The notes under the pieces: generated by a model
What the model saw: only the letters and a program-made list of their open reading frames with translations
Database searches by the model: none
What the model was told of the DNA's origin: nothing
Shown: piece after piece, positions 54,957 to 62,286 of the stretch
How positions within the stretch are numbered: the first letter of the stretch is position 1
How the letters are laid out: each line of letters begins with the position of its first letter
Translations under genes and position numbers: made by a program
DNA from: JBBQYA01 sp031412335
GTDB taxonomy: Bacteria > Bacteroidota > Bacteroidia > Sphingobacteriales > Sphingobacteriaceae
NCBI GenBank assembly: GCA_031412335.1
Contig: JANOCT010000013.1
Location: 1 to 64,000 of the forward strand
Reading direction: 5' to 3'
Length of the DNA stretch: 64,000 bases

Positions 54957-55259
54957 TTATTTTTTCTGTTCTTTGATTAAATTTTCGAGCGCTTGCAAAT
55001 GCATTTTAAAAGCATTTTTGCCATTTATTGAAGCGGAATATTGTGTGTTTGGTTTACGCCCAACAAAAGTTTTCATTATCGTAATGTATTCTTCTTTTTC
55101 CAACGCTTTTATATGTGATGCTAAATTACCATCAGTAACATTTAACAGTTCTTTCAACGAATTAAAATCATAACTTTCGTTAGCAAGTAATACACTCATT
55201 ATTTGCAATCGAATTCTGTTTTCAAATGCTTTATCAAATTGATCCAAGGAATTTTTCAC
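54957..55259 (-). CDS. Small winged-helix transcriptional regulator
   Basis: 100 residues of winged helix-turn-helix (HTH_34-like): FENRIRLQIMSVLLANESYD, recognition part SLKELLNVTDGNLASHIKAL (about 35-54), wing YITIMKTFVGRKPNTQYSAS. Helix length and end match ArsR/MarR-like repressors of CreD loci. It overlaps the upstream membrane protein by 4 nt and precedes creD. Two matching palindromes in the locus are likely its sites. Confidence 0.88.
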   Translation of the reverse strand: MKNSLDQFDKAFENRIRLQIMSVLLANESYDFNSLKELLNVTDGNLASHIKALEKEEYITIMKTFVGRKPNTQYSASINGKNAFKMHLQALENLIKEQKK

Positions 55260-55876
55260 CGATCGTATTTAAAGTGCATAATACTACCATAAATAATATG
55301 AAGAATTCCGAAACCTATTGTCCAAAAAATTAAACCAAAACCTGAAAAAAAAGCTGCAAATAGTCCCAATATTATTTCTAATACTCCTAGCCATTTAACA
55401 TCATCGAACGTAAATTGACTCGCTGAAACTAATGCAAGGCCATAAAAAATTAAGGTTGATGAAGAAATCAAACTATAATTGCCTTGAAAAATTAATATCA
55501 TAGTATACAAGCCACCTATTACTAGAGGTAATAACATTGCTGCTAATAACCGTTTACTTATTGGATTCCAAAAACTCTGCTTCTTTTTATTTGCTTTTCT
55601 AACAGTTAAAAAAATTCCTGTTATTATTGATAAAATTAAAACTGAAGTTGCTATAATAATTACTTTTAAAACAATAGAGGGATCGTTTATCACAAATTGG
55701 CGATAAAATGAATTACTACTGCTAGCGTATATAAGACGATAGCCTATGAATGCCCCAATCAAAGCATAAATTCCAGCCAATATTCCAGATAAACCGCTTA
55801 GCGAAATAAATTTTGTAGATCGTTCCATCAAATTTTTGATGGAACTTAATTCTGAATAAATATCTTCTTGTTTCAT
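55256..55876 (-). CDS. Polytopic membrane protein of the CreD locus
   Basis: 206 residues from ATG at 55876; an upstream start at 55897 would lie within the operator and is rejected. A short N-terminal helix (QEDIYSELSSIKNLMERS) is followed by six membrane segments. No catalytic motif seen. Overlaps the regulator gene by 4 nt. May act as a sensor partner that works with the regulator and CreD. Confidence 0.7.
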   Translation of the reverse strand: MKQEDIYSELSSIKNLMERSTKFISLSGLSGILAGIYALIGAFIGYRLIYASSSNSFYRQFVINDPSIVLKVIIIATSVLILSIITGIFLTVRKANKKKQSFWNPISKRLLAAMLLPLVIGGLYTMILIFQGNYSLISSSTLIFYGLALVSASQFTFDDVKWLGVLEIILGLFAAFFSGFGLIFWTIGFGILHIIYGSIMHFKYDR

Positions 55877-55880
55877 TAAA

Positions 55881-55903
55881 AGTACTTTGCGACACAAAGC
55901 AAA
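55881..55903. promoter_or_regulatory. Operator-like half-perfect palindrome upstream of the CreD locus
   Basis: AGTACTTTG, five nt, CAAAGCAAA: the left nine bases and the five-base core CAAAG repeat the creD palindrome with identical spacing. It ends 4 nt from the first gene's ATG and covers a TACTTTTA -7-like box. Confidence 0.6.
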
Positions 55904-55950
55904 TAAATCTGTTTCAATTCTCCAAATTTATTTTCATTTATTTCAAATTT

Positions 55951-56373
55951 TTATCCTGAAAACTTATTTGAAACATGCGTACCATCACAAAATGGTTTAT
56001 TAGAAGAATGTCCACAACGACAAAAAGCGGTAACTTTACTCTTCTTGACTTCTTCTCCATTGCTATTTTTTATAAGAAGATTACCATATACCAGCAATGG
56101 ACCATCTTTAATTGTCTCAATTACAATTTCCTCTTTCCTTTCATCAATTTCAACTTCATTGTTGTAACGATAAGAAAGTGCTCCGCTTGGGCAACGATCA
56201 ACTTGAGAAATTATCTGGTCTGTTTCGGTATCTTCTAACTTTATCCAAGGCCTTTCAGCTGGATTGAAAACTTTTGGTAATCCATTAAAACAAATAGCTG
56301 AGTGAATACAAATTCCCGGTTTCCAGACTACTGTGATGTCTTCGTTCTTATACTCCTTTGTAATATTTTTCAT
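55951..56373 (-). CDS. YjdI-CDGSH iron-sulfur fusion protein
   Basis: 140 residues. An N-terminal Fer4_19/YjdI-type domain holds Cys residues in GICIHSAICFNG (about 20-31) and VDRCPSGAL (about 58-66). A C-terminal CDGSH domain has CRCGHSSNKPFCDGTH (about 118-133), with three Cys and one His that bind a [2Fe-2S] cluster. Likely redox or iron-sulfur cluster transfer protein in the cytoplasm. Fusion of the two is known in bacteria. Single gene. Confidence 0.88.
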   Translation of the reverse strand: MKNITKEYKNEDITVVWKPGICIHSAICFNGLPKVFNPAERPWIKLEDTETDQIISQVDRCPSGALSYRYNNEVEIDERKEEIVIETIKDGPLLVYGNLLIKNSNGEEVKKSKVTAFCRCGHSSNKPFCDGTHVSNKFSG

Positions 56374-56511
56374 AATGAATGTAACTCTTGTTAAATTTAA
56401 TCTATTTTTTTAATTAACAAAAGGTATTAAAATATTAACAAAATAAAACATAACTTATTAAGAAATAGAATTGCTCAAACAAAGAACGCTAGATAAAAGT
56501 TGAAAACTTTA

Positions 56512-57849
56512 TTAACTCATAAATCGATATTTCTGTAATGCCAGAGTAATAACGTCAGTAATTTTTGTAAAAGATTTACGGCGGATGTTAATTTTGTTAA
56601 TCCTAAAAACATTTTCTAACTCTCTGAAAAAGTGAGTGGTATCCATTGTCTTTTCATCTTTCTCCCAAAATCGTTGAATTGTATCTTCGATCAGGAAGTA
56701 GATATGTTGAGGAAGTGTAAAATCAAGATTATTTTTTAAATAATAATTTATTAATTGGGTATCTGGATTTACACCCGTCTTTTCGTGGTAGGAATTTGTG
56801 TCATTATTTGAAGTTTGAAAATTAAGCCAAAAGAGTTGAGAGAAACGGATATTCTCTACCGCCAAATCTGACCAGCCTTGAATGCTTAAAGGTCTAACTT
56901 CTAAAGCTGGAATTACTGCTTTAAATGACATTAATGTATCAAATGCAACTTCATCATGGTAAGGAGTACCATACTGAGGTAAAAAAATAGTATCATTTAC
57001 ACGTAAGAATTCAAGATAACTTGCAGTTTCTCTTTTATTATCTTTATTTAAATAAACATAATTTTGAATTCGGGTTAAAAAAATATCTAAATGATTTGAT
57101 TTAATAAAAGTTAGAATTTGATTAGCAAGCTCAGCGAAAAACTTATGTTCTTCTTTGTAAATATTTTGGTTATAATCTACAATAAGCAAGTTATTTTCAT
57201 CTACAAACCTAACCATCGTGTTTATGTATCCCAAATTCAATTCTTTGGATACCGGAATATATAAAATTGTTACTAATCCAAAAATTTCAAAAAGTATATT
57301 GTTAATAGTTTCTATGGATAAATTTTCATTAACAGAAATCAATCTGTTTGATATAATTCCAAATCCGTTTCCGTTGTGTACTAAATATCCAGGATCAAAA
57401 TTTAGTTCTAGTGGAAAATCTGACTGGGGATAATTAGAACCTAAAGAACCAAGTAATCTGTTAAATAATTTAATCTTTTTTCGATCTTCTGGTAATTGTT
57501 GGTTCTTATAGCTTGTAATATTCCCTTCCAAATTACGAACTAAAACCGGAAAATCTTTACCAATTGAAATACTATTTAATTCTTCACATGGCAAAAAATT
57601 AAGGTTAGAATGTTGATTAATATATGGATTAATTTTAAGCAAGTCTATCTGAGAATTTCTTTTAACCAAAATCAACAATGGAATATCATGCAACAATTCA
57701 ACAATGTTATTGAAAAATAATGCCAGATTATCATATCCATTCAATTCAGGCCAAGCAATTAAAACCCGATCTGTTGTTGACCAATCCGTTAAAAGCATAT
57801 TACGTTGATATCTTGTTGTAACATCGGATTTAGATAGAATTTTATACAT
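56512..57849 (-). CDS. Degenerate agmatine deiminase/PAD-family relative
   Basis: 445 residues from ATG at 57849 (TTG at 57891 is weaker). The order of segments follows the peptidyl-arginine/agmatine deiminase fold: RVLIAWPELNGYDNL, IGKDFPVLVRN (where enzymes have WxRDxGP), LELNFDPGYLVHNGNG, LGYINTMVRFVDENNLLIVD, and ASYLEFLRVNDTIFLPQYGTP. The catalytic His-x-Asp is replaced by Tyr-Ile-Asn (GYIN), and the Cys loop GGGxIHC is absent; RPLSIQGWSDLAVENIRF stands there. It is most likely a non-catalytic homologue. Full-length, with no frameshift. Confidence 0.65.
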   Translation of the reverse strand: MYKILSKSDVTTRYQRNMLLTDWSTTDRVLIAWPELNGYDNLALFFNNIVELLHDIPLLILVKRNSQIDLLKINPYINQHSNLNFLPCEELNSISIGKDFPVLVRNLEGNITSYKNQQLPEDRKKIKLFNRLLGSLGSNYPQSDFPLELNFDPGYLVHNGNGFGIISNRLISVNENLSIETINNILFEIFGLVTILYIPVSKELNLGYINTMVRFVDENNLLIVDYNQNIYKEEHKFFAELANQILTFIKSNHLDIFLTRIQNYVYLNKDNKRETASYLEFLRVNDTIFLPQYGTPYHDEVAFDTLMSFKAVIPALEVRPLSIQGWSDLAVENIRFSQLFWLNFQTSNNDTNSYHEKTGVNPDTQLINYYLKNNLDFTLPQHIYFLIEDTIQRFWEKDEKTMDTTHFFRELENVFRINKINIRRKSFTKITDVITLALQKYRFMS

Positions 57850-57890
57850 TAGTTTTTCAAAAGAATAGAGCAGATTTGTTTGAAAAAACA

Positions 57891-57916
57891 AAAAGCCTGT
57901 TTTTCAGCAGGCTTTT
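57891..57916 (-). terminator. Terminator of the small cohesin-like T9SS gene
   Basis: AAAAGCCTG (57891-57899), loop of 8, CAGGCTTTT (57908-57916), with a minus-strand T run after it. Lies 17 nt after the stop at 57933. Confidence 0.85.
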
Positions 57917-57932
57917 AATTTGGTTTAATATT

Positions 57933-58691
57933 TTAATCAATTACTATTTTATCGGTAAAGCGATATGTTTGGTTTGAATTCAACAGATTTACATTATAAT
58001 AATAAATTCCTTTAGCTAGATTTTGCAAATCAAAAGTTAAAGTACCATTAGACTCAGATATCTGATTTTCAATTTTATATACTAATTTACCTTGTGAATT
58101 ATAAAGCTGAGCATTTATGTTTCCGTTTTTGTTTGCATTATAGTTAATCGCTAATTTATCTCCAAAATTAGGATTTGGAAACGAAACTGCTGTAAGTACT
58201 GATGGATTTGTTTGAATGTTATTTATACCTACAACACAACTATCATCAATATTATTTAAAAAACTTACTTCTGTTATTAAATCTGCTAAGGAATCTCCAT
58301 ATTCAACAAAATTCCATACAATATTTGAATTGCAACTTATTCTACTAAACTTGGCTTTACAAAATGTAGCATTTCCAATATTAGCGGGTGATATCTCTGC
58401 CCAAGCCATAACAATTTCACTCTTTGAGTTATCATAATTAAAAATTGCAGAAGCAAAACTTGGATTTTCGTAGGTAAAATTCTGAAAATCTAATGAATTA
58501 GTATCAATCTTTATTCTTAAAGTAATTGCAGATACATTTACAATATTAGAAGCATTTACTTCTATTTCCATTTCATTGTTACCAAGTTCGTTAATTTTAA
58601 AACTATTAACAATTTGCGCTCTTTGACTAAAGGAATTTTGAAAAGAAAATAACAGTAATAAAGAATATACTATTTTGTAAAAATTTTTCAT
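57933..58691 (-). CDS. T9SS protein with cohesin-like domain (small)
   Basis: 252 residues: signal peptide (IVYSLLLLFSFQNSFSQ), one beta-sandwich of cohesin type (MEIEVNASNIVNVSAITLRI, about 40-60, then a Ser-Glu-Ile-Val-x-Ala-Trp-Ala-Glu strand near 115), and a C-terminal T9SS type A sorting domain (SFPNPNFGDKLAINY, AQLYNSQGKLVYKI, KGIYYYNV, ending DKIVID). It has its own terminator. The same strand pattern recurs in the two larger genes of this locus. Probably displayed at the surface or secreted. Confidence 0.78.
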   Translation of the reverse strand: MKNFYKIVYSLLLLFSFQNSFSQRAQIVNSFKINELGNNEMEIEVNASNIVNVSAITLRIKIDTNSLDFQNFTYENPSFASAIFNYDNSKSEIVMAWAEISPANIGNATFCKAKFSRISCNSNIVWNFVEYGDSLADLITEVSFLNNIDDSCVVGINNIQTNPSVLTAVSFPNPNFGDKLAINYNANKNGNINAQLYNSQGKLVYKIENQISESNGTLTFDLQNLAKGIYYYNVNLLNSNQTYRFTDKIVID

Positions 58692-58745
58692 GTTCTATAT
58701 ATTAAAACATAAAAGTAAATTTCCAATGTAAAGCCAGTGTTAAGC

Positions 58746-59201
58746 CTATGTTAGATTTTTAAAAAGTTTAGTCTTATATAGAAATATAATAAGACAAAGT
58801 AAAATAGGGCTTCTAATCAAAAATTTAACTTTATCCATATCAAAATCATAGTTAGGAGCTATAATACTTGCCAAAATGGAAATAACAAAAATGAACAATG
58901 CAATAAATAAATAAACATTTGCATAATAAAAAGGATTAGCTTCTGCTTTACATATTAAAAACAAAGCAAGATAAGCAAGCATCGTAATAAGTAAAATTCG
59001 CAGAATAGGATATAAAGTGGCAACGGTAATTTTACTGTTTGAAATTTGAAATAGTAATGTATTTTCTATTCCTGCAGAAAAACCTAAACGAGCCATTAAT
59101 TTTGGAAAAACTATTTTTTCAAAATTATGTCCAGTTAAATAAAAAAGACTAAAAGCAATAATAGCATAAAGCAAATAAGTGAATATTTTATTTACCTGCA
59201 T
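58746..59201 (-). CDS. Small membrane protein, exosortase partner
   Basis: 151 residues with four membrane segments (IFTYLLYAIIAFSLFYLTGH, ILRILLITMLAYLALFLICK, ANVYLFIALFIFVISILASI, PILLCLIIFLYKTKLF). No catalytic motif. It overlaps the end of the exosortase gene by one base, and this arrangement is known in Bacteroidota exosortase loci (XrtF- or XrtX-associated membrane proteins; from memory). It probably helps form or fold the exosortase complex. Confidence 0.7.
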   Translation of the reverse strand: MQVNKIFTYLLYAIIAFSLFYLTGHNFEKIVFPKLMARLGFSAGIENTLLFQISNSKITVATLYPILRILLITMLAYLALFLICKAEANPFYYANVYLFIALFIFVISILASIIAPNYDFDMDKVKFLIRSPILLCLIIFLYKTKLFKNLT

Positions 59202-59743
59202 TAGTATGAAAATTCTTCCTGCACTTGTTCATTTTGCCGTAGCTTATCTTCTGAATAATACTTAACCCAAATATACCAAAGCAAAAAAACGATGGAGTAC
59301 ACAATAGCTGTAAAATAATATTTGTGGTTAATATCCAAATATGCTGGATAGTAAAGTGCAATATATCCTAATGCGGCAACTCGAATAACGTTAATAAAAA
59401 ATATCAACCAAAAGCCACCGAAAATAAAAATTAATTTATTTTTTAGTTTACCTGAGTAAACCACAACGAAACTGAAAAAAAGAATAAAAACTTCGATAGC
59501 ACTACATCCTTTACCAACGAAAACACAAAGTTTATTATTGATAGTTAAATAAGCCTCAGAAGAAATGGCATTAAAGCCAGGGAATACATTAATGAAAGCA
59601 GCGCTTGAGTCGGTAATGAAATCAATATAATCTCTAGATAGCCATAAGCTATTATCGAAAAAGTAATTATAAATCAATATCAACACTTCATATAAAATAA
59701 TAAATTTTAATAGAAATAAGACGATAGGATTAATAGACTTCAT
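59201..59743 (-). CDS. Exosortase family protein (Xrt)
   Basis: 180 residues, about six membrane segments. The catalytic triad of exosortases is seen: Cys80 in GKGCSAIEVF, Arg121 in NVIRVAALGY, and His140 in DINHKYYFTA. It is a transpeptidase that cleaves and re-anchors proteins carrying a C-terminal sorting tail. It is short, like the Bacteroidota dedicated exosortases, rather than EpsH-type proteobacterial ones. Its likely substrate is the next gene upstream. Confidence 0.9.
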   Translation of the reverse strand: MKSINPIVLFLLKFIILYEVLILIYNYFFDNSLWLSRDYIDFITDSSAAFINVFPGFNAISSEAYLTINNKLCVFVGKGCSAIEVFILFFSFVVVYSGKLKNKLIFIFGGFWLIFFINVIRVAALGYIALYYPAYLDINHKYYFTAIVYSIVFLLWYIWVKYYSEDKLRQNEQVQEEFSY

Positions 59744-59794
59744 TGATTTTTAAATTGACGTAAAGTTAAACTTGATTTACTAATAAACAAAAAT

Positions 59795-59824
59795 AGGATT
59801 GCCCCGAATAAACGAGGCAATCCT
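59795..59824 (-). terminator. Terminator of the exosortase substrate gene
   Basis: AGGATTGCC (59795-59803) and GGCAATCCT (59816-59824) form a 9-bp stem extended by a partial CCG/CGA pairing; a T run follows on the minus strand. It separates the substrate from the exosortase operon. Confidence 0.82.
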
Positions 59825-59846
59825 GATTAAAACCCTAAGTTGAAAA

Positions 59847-60053
59847 TTAACTGTTTGCTTTTTTTCTTGTTTCGTAGATTTTTTTTGCTCCGAAAGCCGC
59901 ACCTGCAGCAATCAATAGACTTAAACCACCGTCAACAGGAACACTTGCAGCTGGACTTGGAGGTACAGGTTGTGCAAAAACTGCTACAGATATAAATGTA
60001 ATTGCAAAGAAGAGTATTAAACTCATTGCTGTTGCTAATTTTAATGATTTCAT
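59847..60053 (-). CDS. Exosortase substrate with PVDGG-type C-terminal sorting signal
   Basis: 68 residues: signal peptide (1-27, MSLILFFAITFISVAVFAQ), short Pro/Ser-rich mature part, then a tripartite sorting tail: motif PVDGG (39-43), hydrophobic LSLLIAAGAAFGA (44-56) and basic KKIYETRKK (57-65). This is the form of PEP-CTERM/PID-CTERM signals read by exosortases. The mature peptide would be about 12 residues long. Probably an anchored or membrane-tethered peptide of unknown job. Lies 33 nt after the large cohesin-like gene, likely on its transcript. Confidence 0.85.
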   Translation of the reverse strand: MKSLKLATAMSLILFFAITFISVAVFAQPVPPSPAASVPVDGGLSLLIAAGAAFGAKKIYETRKKANS

Positions 60054-60086
60054 ATATTTTACTATTTTATTTCGTGAGAGATTAAA

Positions 60087-62186
60087 TTATTTAACTGCGT
60101 TAATTTTCTTAGCACTTGCACCATTTTCAGTTACAATTTGTACTAAATAATTACCATTAGCTAACTCGTTTGTAAGATCAAGTACTAGGTTAGTATTAGT
60201 ATTTAAATTGTTCCAGTTTTGTACAGTTCTACCAAGCATATCAACAAGTTTTACAGATTTAACAGCAGATTTTGTATTGTTAATGTTAAGTGTATTATTT
60301 ACAACATAAGCATTAAAATCACCAGCTGCATTGATCTGAGAAACAGAAGAAGTTCTATCATTACTGAATACTAACTTGAAACGGTTGTTTGAAGAACCAG
60401 CAACAGTTGTGAAAGAATAATTAGCATTGTTGTTGAAATTGTGAGAAACTCCAGTTAATAAATCAACCAAAGTAACTTTGAAATTAGCAGCAACGTTTTC
60501 AAATGCTTTTGCATTGAAAGTGTAAGTACCAGCAGTAATAGCATCAAAACCAACCATAACTTCTTTTGAATCAGTAGCAATAGTTGAAAGTGGAGATAAA
60601 GCTTGGATAGCTAATTCTTCAGTATTATTCATTGTATACAAAGCAAAACCAGCTTTTAACTTTGGAGAATCAAATGCATTATCAATTGCATCTGTTGCAT
60701 CATCCATGAAAGTAACTAACGTTTCGTTGTAAGCGTTTGAACCAGTAACTCCTAAACGGAAACCAGCAATTGCAGATCGGTAGAAATTGTTAGCAGTAGC
60801 AACTCGTTGAGAGTTAGTAAAGTTAACTGTAGCGTTTGAGTTAGCTTTGATCATGAAACCTTGACCAGTTCCAATGTTACCGTTTAAGTTAACTACACCA
60901 GTCGTACTTGGAGTAACAACAGATCCAGCACTGTTAGTAGTAATATATTCAGCAGATGAATTTAATAAACCTCCATCGTCATAAAACAAGTAAGCGGATC
61001 CTACAATTCCGGTATTTGCAGCAAAGAAACTTGCAATAGAAATAGAAGAAGGATATGGATTACCTACTAAGTTCCATCCATTATTTATAGCTAATGCTGA
61101 AAATGAATAAGGACCATTGTGAACAGCTCCTGAGAATACTTTTGTACCTCCATTAGTTACAGCAAAACCTTTACCAGCAACCATAGCAGCACCATTTGCA
61201 GGACGGAAACCAAAATTAATTCCAGAAGCAGCAAAATTTGGATCGTAAGAATAACGATCAGTTGCAGTTCCAAAATTTAAAGTCTGACCAACAACTGGAG
61301 ATGACCAGTAATTGTATTTAGTTGCTGAAGTACTTCCAACTCGAGTTACATTAGCAACACCAGAACCACCATAAGTAGTGTTTAAAGCTTGTACTAATGA
61401 TCCACCGTCAAGTACATTTAATGTACCATTGTTTGTAAGAGCACCGAATCCAACACTTGCTAAAGCTCCACCGTTTGTGATAGACAAAGCAGCGCCTGGT
61501 TGAACTGTTAATGAAGCACCTGAATTGATTACTACATTTTTAGCTGAAGCAACAACACTAGATGCAATACTTGGAGCATTTGCACTTGATGGAATTATTA
61601 CATTTGAAGAGTTTGTTGGAATTCTTCCAGTACTCCAGTTTGTAAGAGCAGAATAATTGCTGCTTGCACCTACCCAAGTATTGTTAACTGTAACTGATCC
61701 TGAAATAAATGAAGATGGAATTGGATCAGCATTAAAGTCACCATATTCTTGTTGCCCAGCCGCTGTTGTAAAAAATAATGGAGAAGTACCACCAGCAGAT
61801 GTAAAGTTAAAAGTGATTAATGTAGAACCATTTGGAAGAGTAACTGGAGTTGCTCCTGCATTTGGATCAGTCCAAACTACAATAACTTTTCTGTATCCTG
61901 GAACAGTTACACCACCTGCAGCTAATCCATTTACAATTAGACCCACTGATATTGAAGGATCTGCAACAAAGTTAGCAAATGTTAATACTTCTGGATTATA
62001 CTGCAATTGGATAGTAATTGCTGCAACGCCATTAAAATTATCAACGTTTAATGGTACAGAAATACTTCCAGAAGTATTTACTGCTGCATTACCAAGAGTA
62101 GTGATAATTGGTTGAGAGAATGATTTAAGAGACGTAAGTCCTAAAATCATTAGAAGCATAAAAGCTCCCATTAATTTAGTTTTCAT
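60087..62186 (-). CDS. Large T9SS protein with cohesin-like domain
   Basis: 699 residues. Signal peptide (MLLMILGLTSLKSFSQ), a cohesin-type domain at about 26-170 (SISVPLNVDNFNGVAAITIQ, YRKVIVVWTDPNAG), a middle region with TWVGASSNYSALTNWSTGRI and beta-helix-like turns (NVVINSGASLTVQPGAALSI), and a T9SS type A sorting domain from about 620 (SVKLVDMLGRTVQNWNNLNT, ANGNYLVQIVTE, ending KINAVK). No catalytic motif. Same cohesin strand pattern as both neighbours. Confidence 0.82.
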   Translation of the reverse strand: MKTKLMGAFMLLMILGLTSLKSFSQPIITTLGNAAVNTSGSISVPLNVDNFNGVAAITIQLQYNPEVLTFANFVADPSISVGLIVNGLAAGGVTVPGYRKVIVVWTDPNAGATPVTLPNGSTLITFNFTSAGGTSPLFFTTAAGQQEYGDFNADPIPSSFISGSVTVNNTWVGASSNYSALTNWSTGRIPTNSSNVIIPSSANAPSIASSVVASAKNVVINSGASLTVQPGAALSITNGGALASVGFGALTNNGTLNVLDGGSLVQALNTTYGGSGVANVTRVGSTSATKYNYWSSPVVGQTLNFGTATDRYSYDPNFAASGINFGFRPANGAAMVAGKGFAVTNGGTKVFSGAVHNGPYSFSALAINNGWNLVGNPYPSSISIASFFAANTGIVGSAYLFYDDGGLLNSSAEYITTNSAGSVVTPSTTGVVNLNGNIGTGQGFMIKANSNATVNFTNSQRVATANNFYRSAIAGFRLGVTGSNAYNETLVTFMDDATDAIDNAFDSPKLKAGFALYTMNNTEELAIQALSPLSTIATDSKEVMVGFDAITAGTYTFNAKAFENVAANFKVTLVDLLTGVSHNFNNNANYSFTTVAGSSNNRFKLVFSNDRTSSVSQINAAGDFNAYVVNNTLNINNTKSAVKSVKLVDMLGRTVQNWNNLNTNTNLVLDLTNELANGNYLVQIVTENGASAKKINAVK

Positions 62187-62244
62187 AATTTTTTTTGTAA
62201 TTGTTTAGTGAATTTATTTTTGATTTGGGTTTTAAATTTTAAAA

Positions 62245-62274
62245 AACCAGTCAGAGAAAATTCTCCGACTGGTT
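62245..62274 (-). terminator. Terminator of the dockerin/cohesin-like T9SS gene
   Basis: AACCAGTC (62245-62252) with GACTGGTT (62267-62274), then GAGAA/TTCTC inside with one mismatch; T run on the minus strand. Confidence 0.88.
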
Positions 62275-62286
62275 AAATATTTTTAT

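Noticed and set aside
61657..62115. Plus-strand frame of 152 codons in the large cohesin-like gene
   Set aside because: Antisense to a protein with a clear signal peptide and domain; composition reflects the Gly/Thr/Ala-rich sense strand.
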